A program made the position numbers and the translations under genes. Below the pieces are notes generated by a model. The model ran no database searches, had not been told where the DNA came from, and worked only from the letters and a program-made list of their open reading frames with translations. Below, piece by piece: positions 8,669 through 18,084 of a stretch of 64,000 nt of DNA; positions within the stretch are counted from its first letter, which is position 1; each line of letters begins with the position of its first letter. The DNA lies in the NCBI RefSeq assembly GCF_947503415.1, contig NZ_CANNDS010000001.1, positions 1,212,501-1,276,500 on the forward strand, given 5' to 3'. This DNA is from an uncultured Tateyamaria sp. (lineage in GTDB: Bacteria > Pseudomonadota > Alphaproteobacteria > Rhodobacterales > Rhodobacteraceae).

Positions 8669-9499
8669 ATGAGCGACAAAATTCCTTTGGCGGGTGTCAT
8701 CGGGTCCCCAGTGGCACATTCGAAGTCACCCCAACTGCATCGGCACTGGTTGAAAACCCTTGGCCTGCGCGGTGACTACATTCCAATGGACGTATCGGCG
8801 CAGGATCTTGAGGTTGTTTTGCGTACGCTGCCCAAGGCTGGCTTTGTCGGTGTAAACATCACGATCCCCCATAAAGAAGCTGCCCTAGAACTGGCGGACC
8901 TTGTCACGGACCGTGCCACATTGATTGGTGCTTCAAACACACTGATCTTTCGCAAGGACGGCCAGATTCACGCAGACAACACGGATGGGTATGGCTTCAT
9001 CGAGAACCTGAAGTCCGGTGCACCCGGATGGGTGCCCAATAGTGGGCCCGCGACCGTATTGGGTTCCGGGGGGGCCGCGCGTGCCGTTATCGCATCTCTG
9101 TTGGATGCAGGTGTGCCAGAGATATTATTGACCAACCGCACCCGTGTGCGCGCCGAGAAGTTGGCAGAAGACTTCGGAAAGAAAGTCACTGTGGTGGATT
9201 GGGTGCAGGCCGGTAACATTCTTGAGGACTCCGCGCTGGTCGTGAACACAACGTCACTTGGGATGATTGGCAAACCATCGATGCGGGTGCCGCTGGATGG
9301 GTTGCGCCGCGGCACTGTTGTGACCGATCTGGTCTACACCCCTTTGAAAACTGATTTGCTGGCGGCAGCCGAAAGCGCAGGGTGTGTGACCGTTGATGGG
9401 CTGGGAATGCTGTTGCACCAGGCTGTTCCTGCGTTTGAACGCTGGTTTGGTCACAGGCCACTGGTCGACAGCGCGGCGCGCGCGGCTGCTTTGCGATGA
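8669..9499 (+). CDS. aroE: Shikimate 5-dehydrogenase AroE
   Basis: A 276-residue NADP-dependent shikimate dehydrogenase, fourth step of the chorismate pathway. The shikimate-binding signature GSPVAHSKSPQLH (about 12-24), the catalytic Lys in NITIPHKE, the NTDGYGF element and the NADP loop VLGSGGAARAV are present. Length is normal. Its stop overlaps the coaE start (ATGA), so aroE and coaE are translationally coupled in the maf-aroE-coaE-dnaQ cluster. Confidence 0.96.
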   Translation: MSDKIPLAGVIGSPVAHSKSPQLHRHWLKTLGLRGDYIPMDVSAQDLEVVLRTLPKAGFVGVNITIPHKEAALELADLVTDRATLIGASNTLIFRKDGQIHADNTDGYGFIENLKSGAPGWVPNSGPATVLGSGGAARAVIASLLDAGVPEILLTNRTRVRAEKLAEDFGKKVTVVDWVQAGNILEDSALVVNTTSLGMIGKPSMRVPLDGLRRGTVVTDLVYTPLKTDLLAAAESAGCVTVDGLGMLLHQAVPAFERWFGHRPLVDSAARAAALR

Positions 9500-10080
9500 C
9501 GTTCAAGCTGGGCCTGACGGGTTCCATTGGAATGGGCAAATCCACGACTGCGCAAATGTTCGAAGACGAAGGATGCGCCGTGTGGGATGCAGATGCCGCC
9601 GTGCATCGTTTGTATGATGTCGGCGGATTGGCGGTAGTGCCAATGGCCAAGGCCTTTCCCGAAGCTGTGGTGGACGACGCCGTATCCCGCGATGTGCTGC
9701 GCTCGATCATTTCCGATGACCCGACCGCCCTGCCCAAGATCGAAGCGATTGTGCATCCTTTGGTGGCGCAGGACAGGGCTGATTTCATCAAGTCTGCGAC
9801 TGCCGAAATCCTGGTTTTTGACATCCCGTTGCTTTTTGAAACAGGCGGTGACAGCGCCATGGATGCAACCGTCGTCGTCCATGTCGATGCGGCGACGCAA
9901 CGGACCCGCGTTTTGGATCGGGGCACGATGACCCAAGCCCAGTTTGAAGCAATCCTCACCAAGCAGATGCCGAGCGCTGAGAAATGCGCCCGTGCGGACT
10001 TTGTCATAACGACTGACACGGTTGAACATGCCCGTGCACAAGTCCATTCTGTCGTTCAACAGATCAAAAGCAGGCTCTGA
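9496..10080 (+). CDS. coaE: Dephospho-CoA kinase CoaE
   Basis: A 194-residue dephospho-CoA kinase, last step of coenzyme A synthesis. The P-loop is GLTGSIGMGKST near the N-terminus, followed by the DADAAVHRLY substrate element and the DIPLLFE segment typical of the family. It overlaps aroE by 4 bp and ends 1 bp before dnaQ. Confidence 0.96.
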   Translation: MTFKLGLTGSIGMGKSTTAQMFEDEGCAVWDADAAVHRLYDVGGLAVVPMAKAFPEAVVDDAVSRDVLRSIISDDPTALPKIEAIVHPLVAQDRADFIKSATAEILVFDIPLLFETGGDSAMDATVVVHVDAATQRTRVLDRGTMTQAQFEAILTKQMPSAEKCARADFVITTDTVEHARAQVHSVVQQIKSRL

Positions 10081-10081
10081 C

Positions 10082-10768
10082 ATGCGCGAAATCGTTCTGG
10101 ATACCGAAACCACCGGTTTTGACCCTGAAAACGGGGATCGCATCGTTGAAATCGGGGCCATTGAACTGATGCGGCATGTGCCCACAGACAATGTCTTCCA
10201 CGAGTATATCGACCCAGAGCGGGCAATGCCCCAAGAGGCATTCGAAGTGCACGGATTGGGCGATGACTTCCTGCGTGGCAAACCGAAATTTGCAGCGCTT
10301 GGTCAGAAGTTCCTCGATTTTGTCGGGGACGCCAAGCTGGTCATTCACAATGCAGCATTCGACATGAAGTTTCTGAATGCCGAGCTGCGGTGGATGGGCC
10401 TGCCTCAAATCCCGTATGATCGTGCCATTGATACGTTGGATATCGCGCGACGGCGATTCCCCGGCTCTCCGGCGTCCCTTGATGCGCTGTGCCGTCGCTT
10501 TGGCATCGATAATTCGGCCCGGACGCTACACGGCGCTTTGCTGGACAGCGAAATTTTGGCCGAAGTGTACCTTGAGCTTATTGGCGGTCGTCAGCCTGAC
10601 TTCGCATTGTCGACATCCGGCAGCTCTGCGGCAGGTGCGATTGAGGTGGAAAATTGGACACCGCCGCCCCGCCCGCGCGCCTTGGCAAGCCGCATTTCCG
10701 CGCAAGAGCGTGATGCGCATGCGACCTTTGTCAACAAACTGGGCGAAGATGCCCTTTGGCCCAAATAA
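10082..10768 (+). CDS. dnaQ: DNA polymerase III epsilon subunit (3'-5' proofreading exonuclease)
   Basis: A 228-residue DnaQ of the DEDDh exonuclease family. Exo I is LDTETTGFDP at residues 6-15, Exo II lies in VIHNAAFDMKFLN, and Exo III has the HGALLDSEILAEVY arrangement with the catalytic His and Asp. The start at 10082 gives the canonical MREIVLDTETTG. An upstream in-frame ATG at 10022 would overlap coaE by 59 bp and add non-homologous residues. The C-terminal tail, which binds the alpha subunit in other bacteria, is present. It is followed by the shared terminator at 10772. Confidence 0.96.
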   Translation: MREIVLDTETTGFDPENGDRIVEIGAIELMRHVPTDNVFHEYIDPERAMPQEAFEVHGLGDDFLRGKPKFAALGQKFLDFVGDAKLVIHNAAFDMKFLNAELRWMGLPQIPYDRAIDTLDIARRRFPGSPASLDALCRRFGIDNSARTLHGALLDSEILAEVYLELIGGRQPDFALSTSGSSAAGAIEVENWTPPPRPRALASRISAQERDAHATFVNKLGEDALWPK

Positions 10769-10771
10769 AAA

Positions 10772-10793
10772 GGCCCGGTACAAAGACCGGGCC
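10772..10793 (-). terminator. Rho-independent terminator for secB (possibly bidirectional with dnaQ)
   Basis: Arms GGCCCGGT (10772-10779) and ACCGGGCC (10786-10793) form a hairpin between convergent dnaQ and secB. The A-run at 10766-10771 becomes a U-run in leftward transcripts, so it mainly serves secB. Confidence 0.85.
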
Positions 10794-10813
10794 ATTCACA
10801 TCATTTGGAAAGA

Positions 10814-11299
10814 TCAGTTGATCGTTTCGGTGGATGCGTTTTCTTTTTGACGGCGCGCGATCTCGTTGCGGTACAGCGATACGAAGTCGATGTTTTCCAA
10901 GTTCAGCGGCGGGAAGCCGCCATCGCGTGTGATGTCGCTGACAACGCGGCGCAGGAACGGAAAGATCATGCGCGGGCATTCGATCAGCAGGAACGGGTGC
11001 ATCTGCTCGTCCGGCACGTTTTCGATGTGGAACATGCCGACATAGTCGATTTCCAGAACAAACAGGACGGTATCGCCTTCCTTCGCCTTTGATGTGACAT
11101 TCAGCTTGATGGAGCTTTCGTACTGGTTGTCCTGGCTGCGCTTTTTCGCATCCAGATTCACCTGAACCTGCACATCGGGCTGCACGTCAGGTGCAGCACC
11201 CTTTTGGGACACGATGTTTTCAAACGACATGTCGCGAATGTACTGTCCCAAGACCCGCATTTGTGGCGCGGTGGGTTGTGTGGCTTGTTCTTCGGCCAT
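10814..11299 (-). CDS. secB: Protein-export chaperone SecB
   Basis: A 161-residue SecB, the tetrameric chaperone that keeps precursors unfolded for SecA. The conserved YIRDMSFENIVSQKG near the N-terminus and the FPFLRRVVSDITRDGGFPPL segment near the C-terminus are diagnostic. The start at 11299 is preceded by GGAG at good spacing; an upstream frame to 11317 adds six residues. SecB next to dnaQ is part of the conserved origin-proximal order. Confidence 0.96.
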   Translation of the reverse strand: MAEEQATQPTAPQMRVLGQYIRDMSFENIVSQKGAAPDVQPDVQVQVNLDAKKRSQDNQYESSIKLNVTSKAKEGDTVLFVLEIDYVGMFHIENVPDEQMHPFLLIECPRMIFPFLRRVVSDITRDGGFPPLNLENIDFVSLYRNEIARRQKENASTETIN

Positions 11300-11358
11300 C
11301 TGTTTTCTCCGAGGCAATAATTAAGTTGCGCGCTTGGTAACAGCTTGGCCCACAGGCC

Positions 11359-11829
11359 TCAATGCTTGGTCCATCCCGAAGGGCCACGAACTTTTTGTCT
11401 GTCCGGGTCAACTTCGGTGTATTCACCATCCACGATGTCGGGATGTTGGCGGTTGGGTCCAGCGTGCGTGGAAAATGTGGTGACTTTGATACGGCTTCGC
11501 GCCCAGCGAAAAACGGCCAAACGGACGCCTGGAACCAGAAGCGCAAAACCGACAGCATCCGTGAAGAACCCCGGCGTTAGCAGCAAAGCACCGGAAAACA
11601 GGATCATCGCGCCATGCGCCAGCGCCTCACTTGGGTCACGCATTTCGCTGAATGACGACTTCACCTGGCCCAACGCCTGCATGCCTTGGGCGCGCACCAG
11701 CATCGTGCCAAGCACCGCCGTGATCACCACGACAAGAAGCGTCCAGCCCAACCCGATTGCGCCGCCAACCTGAATGAACAGGGCGATCTCGATCAATGGA
11801 ACCAGAAGAAAGGCCAAAAACAGCCACAT
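11359..11829 (-). CDS. fxsA: FxsA family membrane protein
   Basis: A 156-residue FxsA-like inner-membrane protein. It begins WLFLAFLLVPLIEIALFIQVG, the family's first membrane segment, followed by a second segment, a cytoplasmic loop and the hydrophobic AMILFSGALLLTPGFFTDA segment. The E. coli protein influences phage T7 exclusion; the general role is unknown. I start at 11829, where AAGGA lies upstream, because the longer frame to 11919 adds 30 residues without a membrane segment. It is upstream of secB on the same strand and divergent from the Tim44-like gene. Confidence 0.88.
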   Translation of the reverse strand: MWLFLAFLLVPLIEIALFIQVGGAIGLGWTLLVVVITAVLGTMLVRAQGMQALGQVKSSFSEMRDPSEALAHGAMILFSGALLLTPGFFTDAVGFALLVPGVRLAVFRWARSRIKVTTFSTHAGPNRQHPDIVDGEYTEVDPDRQKVRGPSGWTKH

Positions 11830-11943
11830 CCGCGTAATCCTTTCCTTTTCGTCAGGGGCCGTACAGTGGACTTGGGCTCCCCGTACACCTACATAAGGTT
11901 TCAACGGCGCTATCGCCACCCGACCCCGAATGACGAGGCATGA

Positions 11944-12603
11944 ATGAACTCTCCGCTTATCCAGTTGCTGGTGCTTGCCGGCATCGCTGTTTTCCTGATC
12001 TTACGCCTTAAAAACGTGTTGGGGACACGGGATGGGTTCGAACAACCGCCGGTTCCAAAACAGGCATCCGATCGGATCAACCGTCCTGACCTTGAGGTGA
12101 TCGAAGGCGGTCCCGATCTGGATATCACCGACCACGTCGACGAAGATAGTGACGCCGCCAAGGCGCTGACTGAAATGAAACGTGCCGAACCGTCGTTCAA
12201 TGTTGCCGATTTCCTGCAAGGTGCACGCGGCGCTTACGAGATGATCGTGATGGGGTACGAGAACGGCAATCTGGCCGATATCCAGCCTTTTCTGTCCGAA
12301 GAAATCTATGAATCCTTCGTCGATGGCGTCGCAGCCCGCGAAGATCAGGGTCTGACCATCGAGGCGGAATTCTTTGGCGTACGAGAGCTGAAGTTGATGA
12401 ATGCCACCTTCGATCCTGAAACGAACGAAGGCGAATTGACCATCCGTTACGTGGCCGAACTCAAATCAGCTGTTCGCGATCAAGGCGGAGATATCGTAGA
12501 AGGTAGCCTGACTGAGGTGAAGCGGCAGAAGGACACGTGGGCCTTCGCCAGAACCATGGGGGCAGACGACCCGAATTGGCTACTGGTGTCTACAGACGCG
12601 TAA
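11944..12603 (+). CDS. Tim44/TimA family putative membrane-associated adaptor
   Basis: A 219-residue protein with one N-terminal membrane anchor (residues ~4-22) and a C-terminal Tim44-like domain of the NTF2-fold type (about 85-215). The bacterial family is related to the mitochondrial import subunit Tim44; in Caulobacter the homologue is TimA, whose role is not settled. It lies in the conserved fxsA-timA-mltA-smr order. The stop at 12601 is overlapped by the upstream end of the mltA frame. Confidence 0.85.
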   Translation: MNSPLIQLLVLAGIAVFLILRLKNVLGTRDGFEQPPVPKQASDRINRPDLEVIEGGPDLDITDHVDEDSDAAKALTEMKRAEPSFNVADFLQGARGAYEMIVMGYENGNLADIQPFLSEEIYESFVDGVAAREDQGLTIEAEFFGVRELKLMNATFDPETNEGELTIRYVAELKSAVRDQGGDIVEGSLTEVKRQKDTWAFARTMGADDPNWLLVSTDA

Positions 12604-13634
12604 TCCGTTTCTGCGCTGTCTTTTTCTGTGCGATATCACTGGCCATGACTGCCGCTGGATCGGACGTAAAATACACGGTTCTGGACTTCGCCGCGCTGGA
12701 TGGCTGGGCGCAGGATGATCATGAGTCTGCGCTCTCGACCTTTCGCAATACGTGCCGGGACTTTGACGATCCTGATTGGACGTCATTGTGTGCTCTGGCG
12801 GCAGACGTTCCGGATGCCCGCGCCTTTTTCGAACTGTTCTTTCGCCCTGTCCTGATCGAAGACGGCCAGCCCGCCCTCTTCACCGGATATTTCGAACCTG
12901 AACTGGAAGGGTCGCTTCGCCGCAGCGCCCGCTACCGTTACCCCGTATATTCCATGCCGCCCGAAGCGCGGGTCATTCGTCCGTGGCTCACCCGTCGCCA
13001 GATTCTCGAAGGGTCCATCATGCAGGGCCGCGGTCTTGAGATCGCGTGGGTCGATGACCCGGTCGAGCTTTTCTTTCTGCAGATTCAAGGTTCTGGCCGT
13101 ATTCGCCTCCCGAGCGGAGAGATGATCCGCGTCGGGTACAGCGGTTTCAATGGTCATGAGTACCGGTCGATTGGTGCCGAGCTGGTCCGCCGTGGCACCT
13201 ATGCCTCGCATCAGGTCAGCGCGCAGGTCATCCGCAATTACGTGCGGCGCAACCCGGAGGTCGGCGAAGAGCTTTTGTATCACAACCCGTCCTATGTCTT
13301 TTTCCGCGAGGTCAGCGAAGTGCCTGCGGAACGCGGCCCGCTTGGGGCGATGAACCGTTCAATCACAACGATGCGGTCTGTGGCTGTCGACCCTGCCTTT
13401 GTGCCTTTGGGTGCGCCGGTCTGGGTTGAAAAGGATGGGGCTGATCCGCTGCGTCGCCTGATGATTGCGCAGGATACAGGGTCTGCCATCAAGGGCGCGC
13501 AACGCGCGGATGTCTTTTTCGGGACAGGTGACAAGGCAGGTCGCGAGGCCGGACGTTTGCGCGATCCCGGTCGAATGTTGGTGTTGATGCCAATCCAGCG
13601 CGCCTATGCCTTGTTGCCCGAGGGGGCGATATGA
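12576..13634 (+). CDS. mltA: Membrane-bound lytic murein transglycosylase A (MltA)
   Basis: About 352 residues of MltA, which cleaves the MurNAc-GlcNAc bond of peptidoglycan to give 1,6-anhydro ends. The N-terminus has a signal sequence (RRVIRFCAVFFCAISLA). The MltA domain carries LFTGYFEPELEGS, and the C-terminal 3D domain has the Asp-rich AQDTGSAIKG and ADVFFG. The start is uncertain: TTG at 12576 gives a compact signal peptide, ATG at 12537 gives a longer N-terminus overlapping tim44 by 67 bp, and ATG at 12645 would remove the signal. It overlaps smr by 4 bp. Confidence 0.88.
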   Translation: MATGVYRRVIRFCAVFFCAISLAMTAAGSDVKYTVLDFAALDGWAQDDHESALSTFRNTCRDFDDPDWTSLCALAADVPDARAFFELFFRPVLIEDGQPALFTGYFEPELEGSLRRSARYRYPVYSMPPEARVIRPWLTRRQILEGSIMQGRGLEIAWVDDPVELFFLQIQGSGRIRLPSGEMIRVGYSGFNGHEYRSIGAELVRRGTYASHQVSAQVIRNYVRRNPEVGEELLYHNPSYVFFREVSEVPAERGPLGAMNRSITTMRSVAVDPAFVPLGAPVWVEKDGADPLRRLMIAQDTGSAIKGAQRADVFFGTGDKAGREAGRLRDPGRMLVLMPIQRAYALLPEGAI

Positions 13635-14221
13635 ACCGCCGCAGGTTACGCCCGGACGAAGAAGAGCTGTGGCGCAAGGTAACGGACAAGACAGAGCGGC
13701 TGCATCCGGAAAAGCCGTTCCATCCGGATGATTTCGTAACAACACCCCCTCAACAGCAACGCACCAGAGCGTCCTTTGAAGTGACCCCGGCGCCTATCAA
13801 GTCGCAGAAATCCAAGCCATCGACATCAATCAACCTTTCACCGTCCATCGTGGATCAGGTTGCGGCCCAGCCAGTCCAAATGGACAGGAAAGCGTTCACG
13901 CAAATGAAGCGTGGCAAGTTGAAACCCGAAGGCAAATTGGATTTGCATGGAATGACAACGGATCGCGCGCACCCGGCGCTGACCCGGTTTATCCTGTCGG
14001 CACAGTCGCAAGGGAAGCGATTGGTTTTGGTGGTGACAGGCAAGGGCAAGAACCGCGACGATGAAGGGCCGATCCCGGTCCGTTTCGGCGTTCTTCGTCA
14101 TCAAGTACCGCAATGGCTGTCGATGCCGCCATTGTCGTCGGTCGTGATGCAGGTGAGCCAAGCCAATGTCCGCCACGGAGGCGGTGGTGCGTATTATGTC
14201 TACCTACGCCGGAACCGGTAG
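13631..14221 (+). CDS. Smr/MutS2-type endonuclease domain protein
   Basis: A 196-residue protein with a charged, Pro-rich N-terminal half and a C-terminal Smr domain (about 100-196). Visible Smr motifs are LDLHGMT (103-109), VVTGKGKN and HGGGGAYYVYL. Smr domains nick DNA or cleave RNA; the cellular role of stand-alone Smr proteins in alphaproteobacteria is unclear. The gene overlaps mltA by 4 bp (ATGA) and its end overlaps the convergent MFS gene by 18 bp. Confidence 0.9.
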   Translation: MNRRRLRPDEEELWRKVTDKTERLHPEKPFHPDDFVTTPPQQQRTRASFEVTPAPIKSQKSKPSTSINLSPSIVDQVAAQPVQMDRKAFTQMKRGKLKPEGKLDLHGMTTDRAHPALTRFILSAQSQGKRLVLVVTGKGKNRDDEGPIPVRFGVLRHQVPQWLSMPPLSSVVMQVSQANVRHGGGGAYYVYLRRNR

Positions 14222-15448
14222 GTCGTTACGCGCACGTCGAATGCCGATCCAAATCCCAAGGCTTGCAACGGCATAGTAAACGGCAACCCAGATGTACTGG
14301 GTTTCGAGCGATACCCCGGTGTCAATCAGGATGCCTGTGACCAACGGGCCAATCGCGGACCCAAGAACCATCACCGCCGCCGCCATGGCCTTGATCGATC
14401 CGATAAACCGCGTTCCGTAGAACTCTGCCCAAAAGGCATTGGGCAATGTTGAATTGGCCCCACTCGTGATCGCGAAAAACACCAAGCCCAATGCCGCCAT
14501 CCACAGACCGTCCGCAAAAGCAAAGCAGAGAAATGCGAGGACAAGTGGCATTTGGTAGTAGGGGATCAAACGCGCAGTGCCGAAGCGATCCAAGGCGAAC
14601 CCGGACACAATCATCGCCGCAATTCCGACGCCTGTGTACACCGGGAAAAGCGCAACAAGTGACAAGTGCGTCCATCCTTTCAACTCCGCATAGTGCGCCT
14701 GTTGAAAAAAGAAGGCGGTTCCAAACGCGGACAAACCCAGCAACGCGGGCACCATGAACCAGAACAGCGGATGCGCCAGAGTTTGGTTTCGGGTCCAGTG
14801 TTGGTTGTTCATGCCAGCGCTCTGGTTTTCGCCCGCCATAGATTGTGGTGTCCGCTCCTCTTTCAAAAGATGGGCCAGAACCGGCACGCCGATCAGGGCA
14901 ACGGCGGCCGCGACCAGCCACAAAAGCCGCCAATCAAAGACTGTCATCAGCGCAACGAACAGTAACGGCAGGATGGCCTCGCCCAACGAAAACCCAAGCG
15001 TTGCAACAGCAAGGGCCTTGCCTCTTGTCGCAACGAACCAGCGGGCCATGGCGACAATCGCGATGTGGCTGGTCATACCTTGCCCTGTCAGGCGCAGGGC
15101 AAAGATGACAAATGGCAAGACAGCGGCATATGGATTGACAGCCATGGCAATGCAGGACGCCGCCAGCAACGTCAAAATCAGCATTCCAATGGCTCTGGCG
15201 CGAAAGTGGTCGGTAAGGCCCCCCGCCCAGATCATGACAACCGCTGACGCAGCCGTTCCAAGCCCATAGATGGCACCCCATGTCCCGTGGGTCAGAGCAA
15301 AGTCTGCCTGAATTTCGGCGGCAAAGATTGAAATGAAGAACGTTTGCCCAAAGGACGACAGCAACGTCAAAAGCGCCCCTGCCCCAAGCCACCGCTGATT
15401 GGTTCGCAGGAACTGGCCCAATGATTGTGACATGGCAGTCCCGGTCAC
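14204..15448 (-). CDS. Major facilitator superfamily transporter
   Basis: A 414-residue MFS permease with about 12 hydrophobic segments and a charged central loop near residues 205-225. The substrate cannot be read from the sequence. The first half has the usual DHFRARAIGM element after TM2, similar to the MFS A-motif position. Its start abuts the stop of the upstream lipoprotein hydrolase gene at 15448, with one shared base, so the two are probably co-transcribed. Confidence 0.85.
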   Translation of the reverse strand: MTGTAMSQSLGQFLRTNQRWLGAGALLTLLSSFGQTFFISIFAAEIQADFALTHGTWGAIYGLGTAASAVVMIWAGGLTDHFRARAIGMLILTLLAASCIAMAVNPYAAVLPFVIFALRLTGQGMTSHIAIVAMARWFVATRGKALAVATLGFSLGEAILPLLFVALMTVFDWRLLWLVAAAVALIGVPVLAHLLKEERTPQSMAGENQSAGMNNQHWTRNQTLAHPLFWFMVPALLGLSAFGTAFFFQQAHYAELKGWTHLSLVALFPVYTGVGIAAMIVSGFALDRFGTARLIPYYQMPLVLAFLCFAFADGLWMAALGLVFFAITSGANSTLPNAFWAEFYGTRFIGSIKAMAAAVMVLGSAIGPLVTGILIDTGVSLETQYIWVAVYYAVASLGIWIGIRRARNDLPVPA

Positions 15449-16548
15449 TACCTGGACTCGCCTGGAATCATAACGACGGCTGCGCGACGGTTTGGAACTT
15501 GTACACGCCGCGCACCGGGAATTGTCAGGACAGATCCACCGCGCCCCCGCAGAAACTCCCGATCAAGATCGGACGACCTGCGCAAAAGCTGGATCAAAGC
15601 GGGCGACCCGCCAGCGACAAAATGGTTGCCAGACTTTCGGTCGGAGAAGGCAGTTACATCCACAACCGTGATAGGCAGGTCCGCCACAGACTGCGCATTC
15701 TGGATATTGCCCAATTGTGTGCGTTCGCCCCTGAGGCGCGAGGATATCCGTAAGATGGCGTCCTTGCGCGATACCATGACCACGAACGGGTCCGGCACCT
15801 TTTGGATACGTGCAAACTGGCTACGGAAAATGTCTATGTTGATATCGGGCGACAGAAGGATCACGCCACTGACGTTGCGACCTGCCCAACCGGGCTCAGC
15901 GATTTCGAGCTGCCGCAGTGTTTCCATGACCAGTGACCCACCCATGGAATGGGCAACAATGATGATATCAGGCTGCCCTGCCGCTCGGATTTCGCGCATC
16001 AATTCCGCCAGACCGTCTCGGGCGAACAGCGAACTGTCGCGGTCGTATTCATAGCCCAAAGGATTGCCGCGGCTGGGCCAGGAATAGCTGACATGACTGC
16101 CCGGAAGCTCAAGATCTTCGGCCAATTGTGCCATGCGAAACGCTGCGTTGGTGAAGCTGTTGTTGAACCCATGCACGAACAGCGTGACTTCGCGCTGATC
16201 CGCAGGTTTGGACGCAAGATCCGCAGCGAGGGCATCGCGAAAGCCCGATCCATCGGGATAGGTGTTCAAAGCAGCAAGCGCGAAGTCACGTTCAGGTTTG
16301 GGCCGGTCTTGCCCGTCCGTGACACTGCCCAATGCACGTTTCGGCGGCAATGACACCGTCGCCTGTAGTAGGCTGAGGGACGAAGATCGGCCAATGCCGA
16401 ACTGCCCCTGGTCATCGAGGCTTCGCGTCGTGCCGATGAAGATATCGCGATTGATGCCCACCGACTTTGCTGCGGGCACGATAGGCGCTGCGGTCCTGTC
16501 ATTGCAGGCCGCAAGGACCATGATCAGCCCCAATAGAATTGCGCGCAT
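15448..16548 (-). CDS. Alpha/beta-hydrolase lipoprotein (DUF900-like)
   Basis: A 366-residue predicted lipoprotein. Residues 1-15 form a signal ending in the lipobox LAAC. The DUF900-type alpha/beta hydrolase domain follows: an oxyanion-side LFVHGFNNSF, the nucleophile elbow AHSMGGS, and a late His region near GNHF. The substrate is unknown. I start at 16548 because it gives a compact signal; the longer frame to 16599 adds an Arg-rich stretch. It lies between hslU and the MFS gene on the same strand, 57 bp from hslU. Confidence 0.82.
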   Translation of the reverse strand: MRAILLGLIMVLAACNDRTAAPIVPAAKSVGINRDIFIGTTRSLDDQGQFGIGRSSSLSLLQATVSLPPKRALGSVTDGQDRPKPERDFALAALNTYPDGSGFRDALAADLASKPADQREVTLFVHGFNNSFTNAAFRMAQLAEDLELPGSHVSYSWPSRGNPLGYEYDRDSSLFARDGLAELMREIRAAGQPDIIIVAHSMGGSLVMETLRQLEIAEPGWAGRNVSGVILLSPDINIDIFRSQFARIQKVPDPFVVMVSRKDAILRISSRLRGERTQLGNIQNAQSVADLPITVVDVTAFSDRKSGNHFVAGGSPALIQLLRRSSDLDREFLRGRGGSVLTIPGARRVQVPNRRAAVVMIPGESR

Positions 16549-16605
16549 TGCCGTACCCCGCCGCCCTGCAGACCTGTCGCGTGTACCCGAGGGGCACACA
16601 AACAG

Positions 16606-17913
16606 CTAGAGCACGTAGCGGCTTACATCGGTGGACCGCGCAAGTTCGCCCAAGTGGGTTTCAACAAACCCCGCATCGACGGTGATCGCTTCGCCCGCGC
16701 GATCCGGCGCATTGAATGACAGCTCCTCGAACACCCGCTCCATCACGGTGTAGAGGCGACGGGCTCCGATGTTTTCGACGCTCTTGTTCACATCTGCCGC
16801 AATACGGGCCAAGGCGCGGATACCCTCGGGTTCGAAGGACACAGTCACCTCTTCGGTTTTCATCAGGGCGGCGTACTGAAGCGTCAGTGCGTTGTCGGTT
16901 TCTTCGAGAATGCGCACGAAATCATCCTCGGTCAGATCCCGCAATTCCACGCGGATGGGCAGACGTCCCTGCAATTCAGGCAGCAGGTCCGATGGTTTGG
17001 CGATATGGAACGCGCCTGATGCAATGAACAGGATGTGGTCGGTTTTCACCGGACCATGCTTGGTGCTGACGGTGGTGCCTTCGATCAGGGGCAGTAGGTC
17101 ACGTTGCACGCCTTCGCGGCTGACATCTGCGCCGCGCGCATCGGACCGGGCACAGACTTTGTCGATCTCGTCCAGAAATACGATCCCGTTTTCCTGTACG
17201 GCTTCCAGCGCTGTCTTGGTCACCGCTTCGTCATCCAGAAGCTTGTCCGCTTCCTCACCGATCAGGATGTCGTAGCTTTGGGCGACAGTCAGTTTCTTGC
17301 GCACGGTGCGCCCACCCATCGCTTTGCCAAAGATATCGCCGAGGTTCATCATACCCATGCCACCGCCGGGCTGACCGGGAATGTCCATGGTAGGAAACGG
17401 GTTGGTGGTGTCGGCGATGTCCAGTTCGATGATCGTATCGTCCAACTCGCCCGACTTGAGTTTCTTGCGAAACATGTCCCGCGTTGCGTCCCGCGCGTCT
17501 GTCCCTGCAATTGCTTCGATCACACGATCTTCGGCAGCTTGATGCGCGTTGGCTTTCACCTCTTCCCGCATGTATTCGCGGGTTTCCACGATGGCAGCGT
17601 CGACCAGATCGCGGATGATCTGCTCCACGTCACGCCCGACATAGCCGACTTCGGTGAACTTCGTCGCTTCCACCTTCAGGAACGGTGCGCGCGCCAGTTT
17701 GGCCAAACGGCGGCTGATCTCTGTCTTGCCCACGCCGGTGGGGCCGATCATCAGAATATTCTTTGGATACACCTCGTCCCGCAGGTCATCATCCAGCTGT
17801 TTGCGGCGCCAGCGGTTGCGCAGTGCAACGGCAACAGCGCGCTTTGCATCCTTCTGGCCAATAATGAATCGGTCGAGTTCAGAGACGATTTCGCGGGGGG
17901 TCAGGTCAGTCAC
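16606..17913 (-). CDS. hslU: ATP-dependent protease ATPase subunit HslU (GTG start)
   Basis: A 435-residue AAA+ unfoldase of the HslUV protease. It starts [20 protein letters not shown] at the GTG at 17913; a longer ATG frame to 17973 adds 20 non-homologous residues. Walker A is GPTGVGKTE, the pore loop GYVGRD follows, Walker B is IVFLDEIDK, and the C-terminus ends in RYVL, the tail that docks into HslV. Notably hslV is not adjacent: a DM13 gene on the other strand and an aldo/keto reductase gene separate them. Confidence 0.95.
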   Translation of the reverse strand: MTDLTPREIVSELDRFIIGQKDAKRAVAVALRNRWRRKQLDDDLRDEVYPKNILMIGPTGVGKTEISRRLAKLARAPFLKVEATKFTEVGYVGRDVEQIIRDLVDAAIVETREYMREEVKANAHQAAEDRVIEAIAGTDARDATRDMFRKKLKSGELDDTIIELDIADTTNPFPTMDIPGQPGGGMGMMNLGDIFGKAMGGRTVRKKLTVAQSYDILIGEEADKLLDDEAVTKTALEAVQENGIVFLDEIDKVCARSDARGADVSREGVQRDLLPLIEGTTVSTKHGPVKTDHILFIASGAFHIAKPSDLLPELQGRLPIRVELRDLTEDDFVRILEETDNALTLQYAALMKTEEVTVSFEPEGIRALARIAADVNKSVENIGARRLYTVMERVFEELSFNAPDRAGEAITVDAGFVETHLGELARSTDVSRYVL

Positions 17914-18084
17914 AAGCGGCCCGTTTGTTACAGAGTGTTTGGACTTACCTATGCAAAAACCCGGAAAACGCAACGATTGCCGCGCATTTCATTACGCGCG
18001 CATCACTTGAGCGAGAGGTCTGGTTATTTTGCCGCAGCATGGGCGTAGGTTGGTCCCGTCACACAACCCCTCGGAGACGACCCA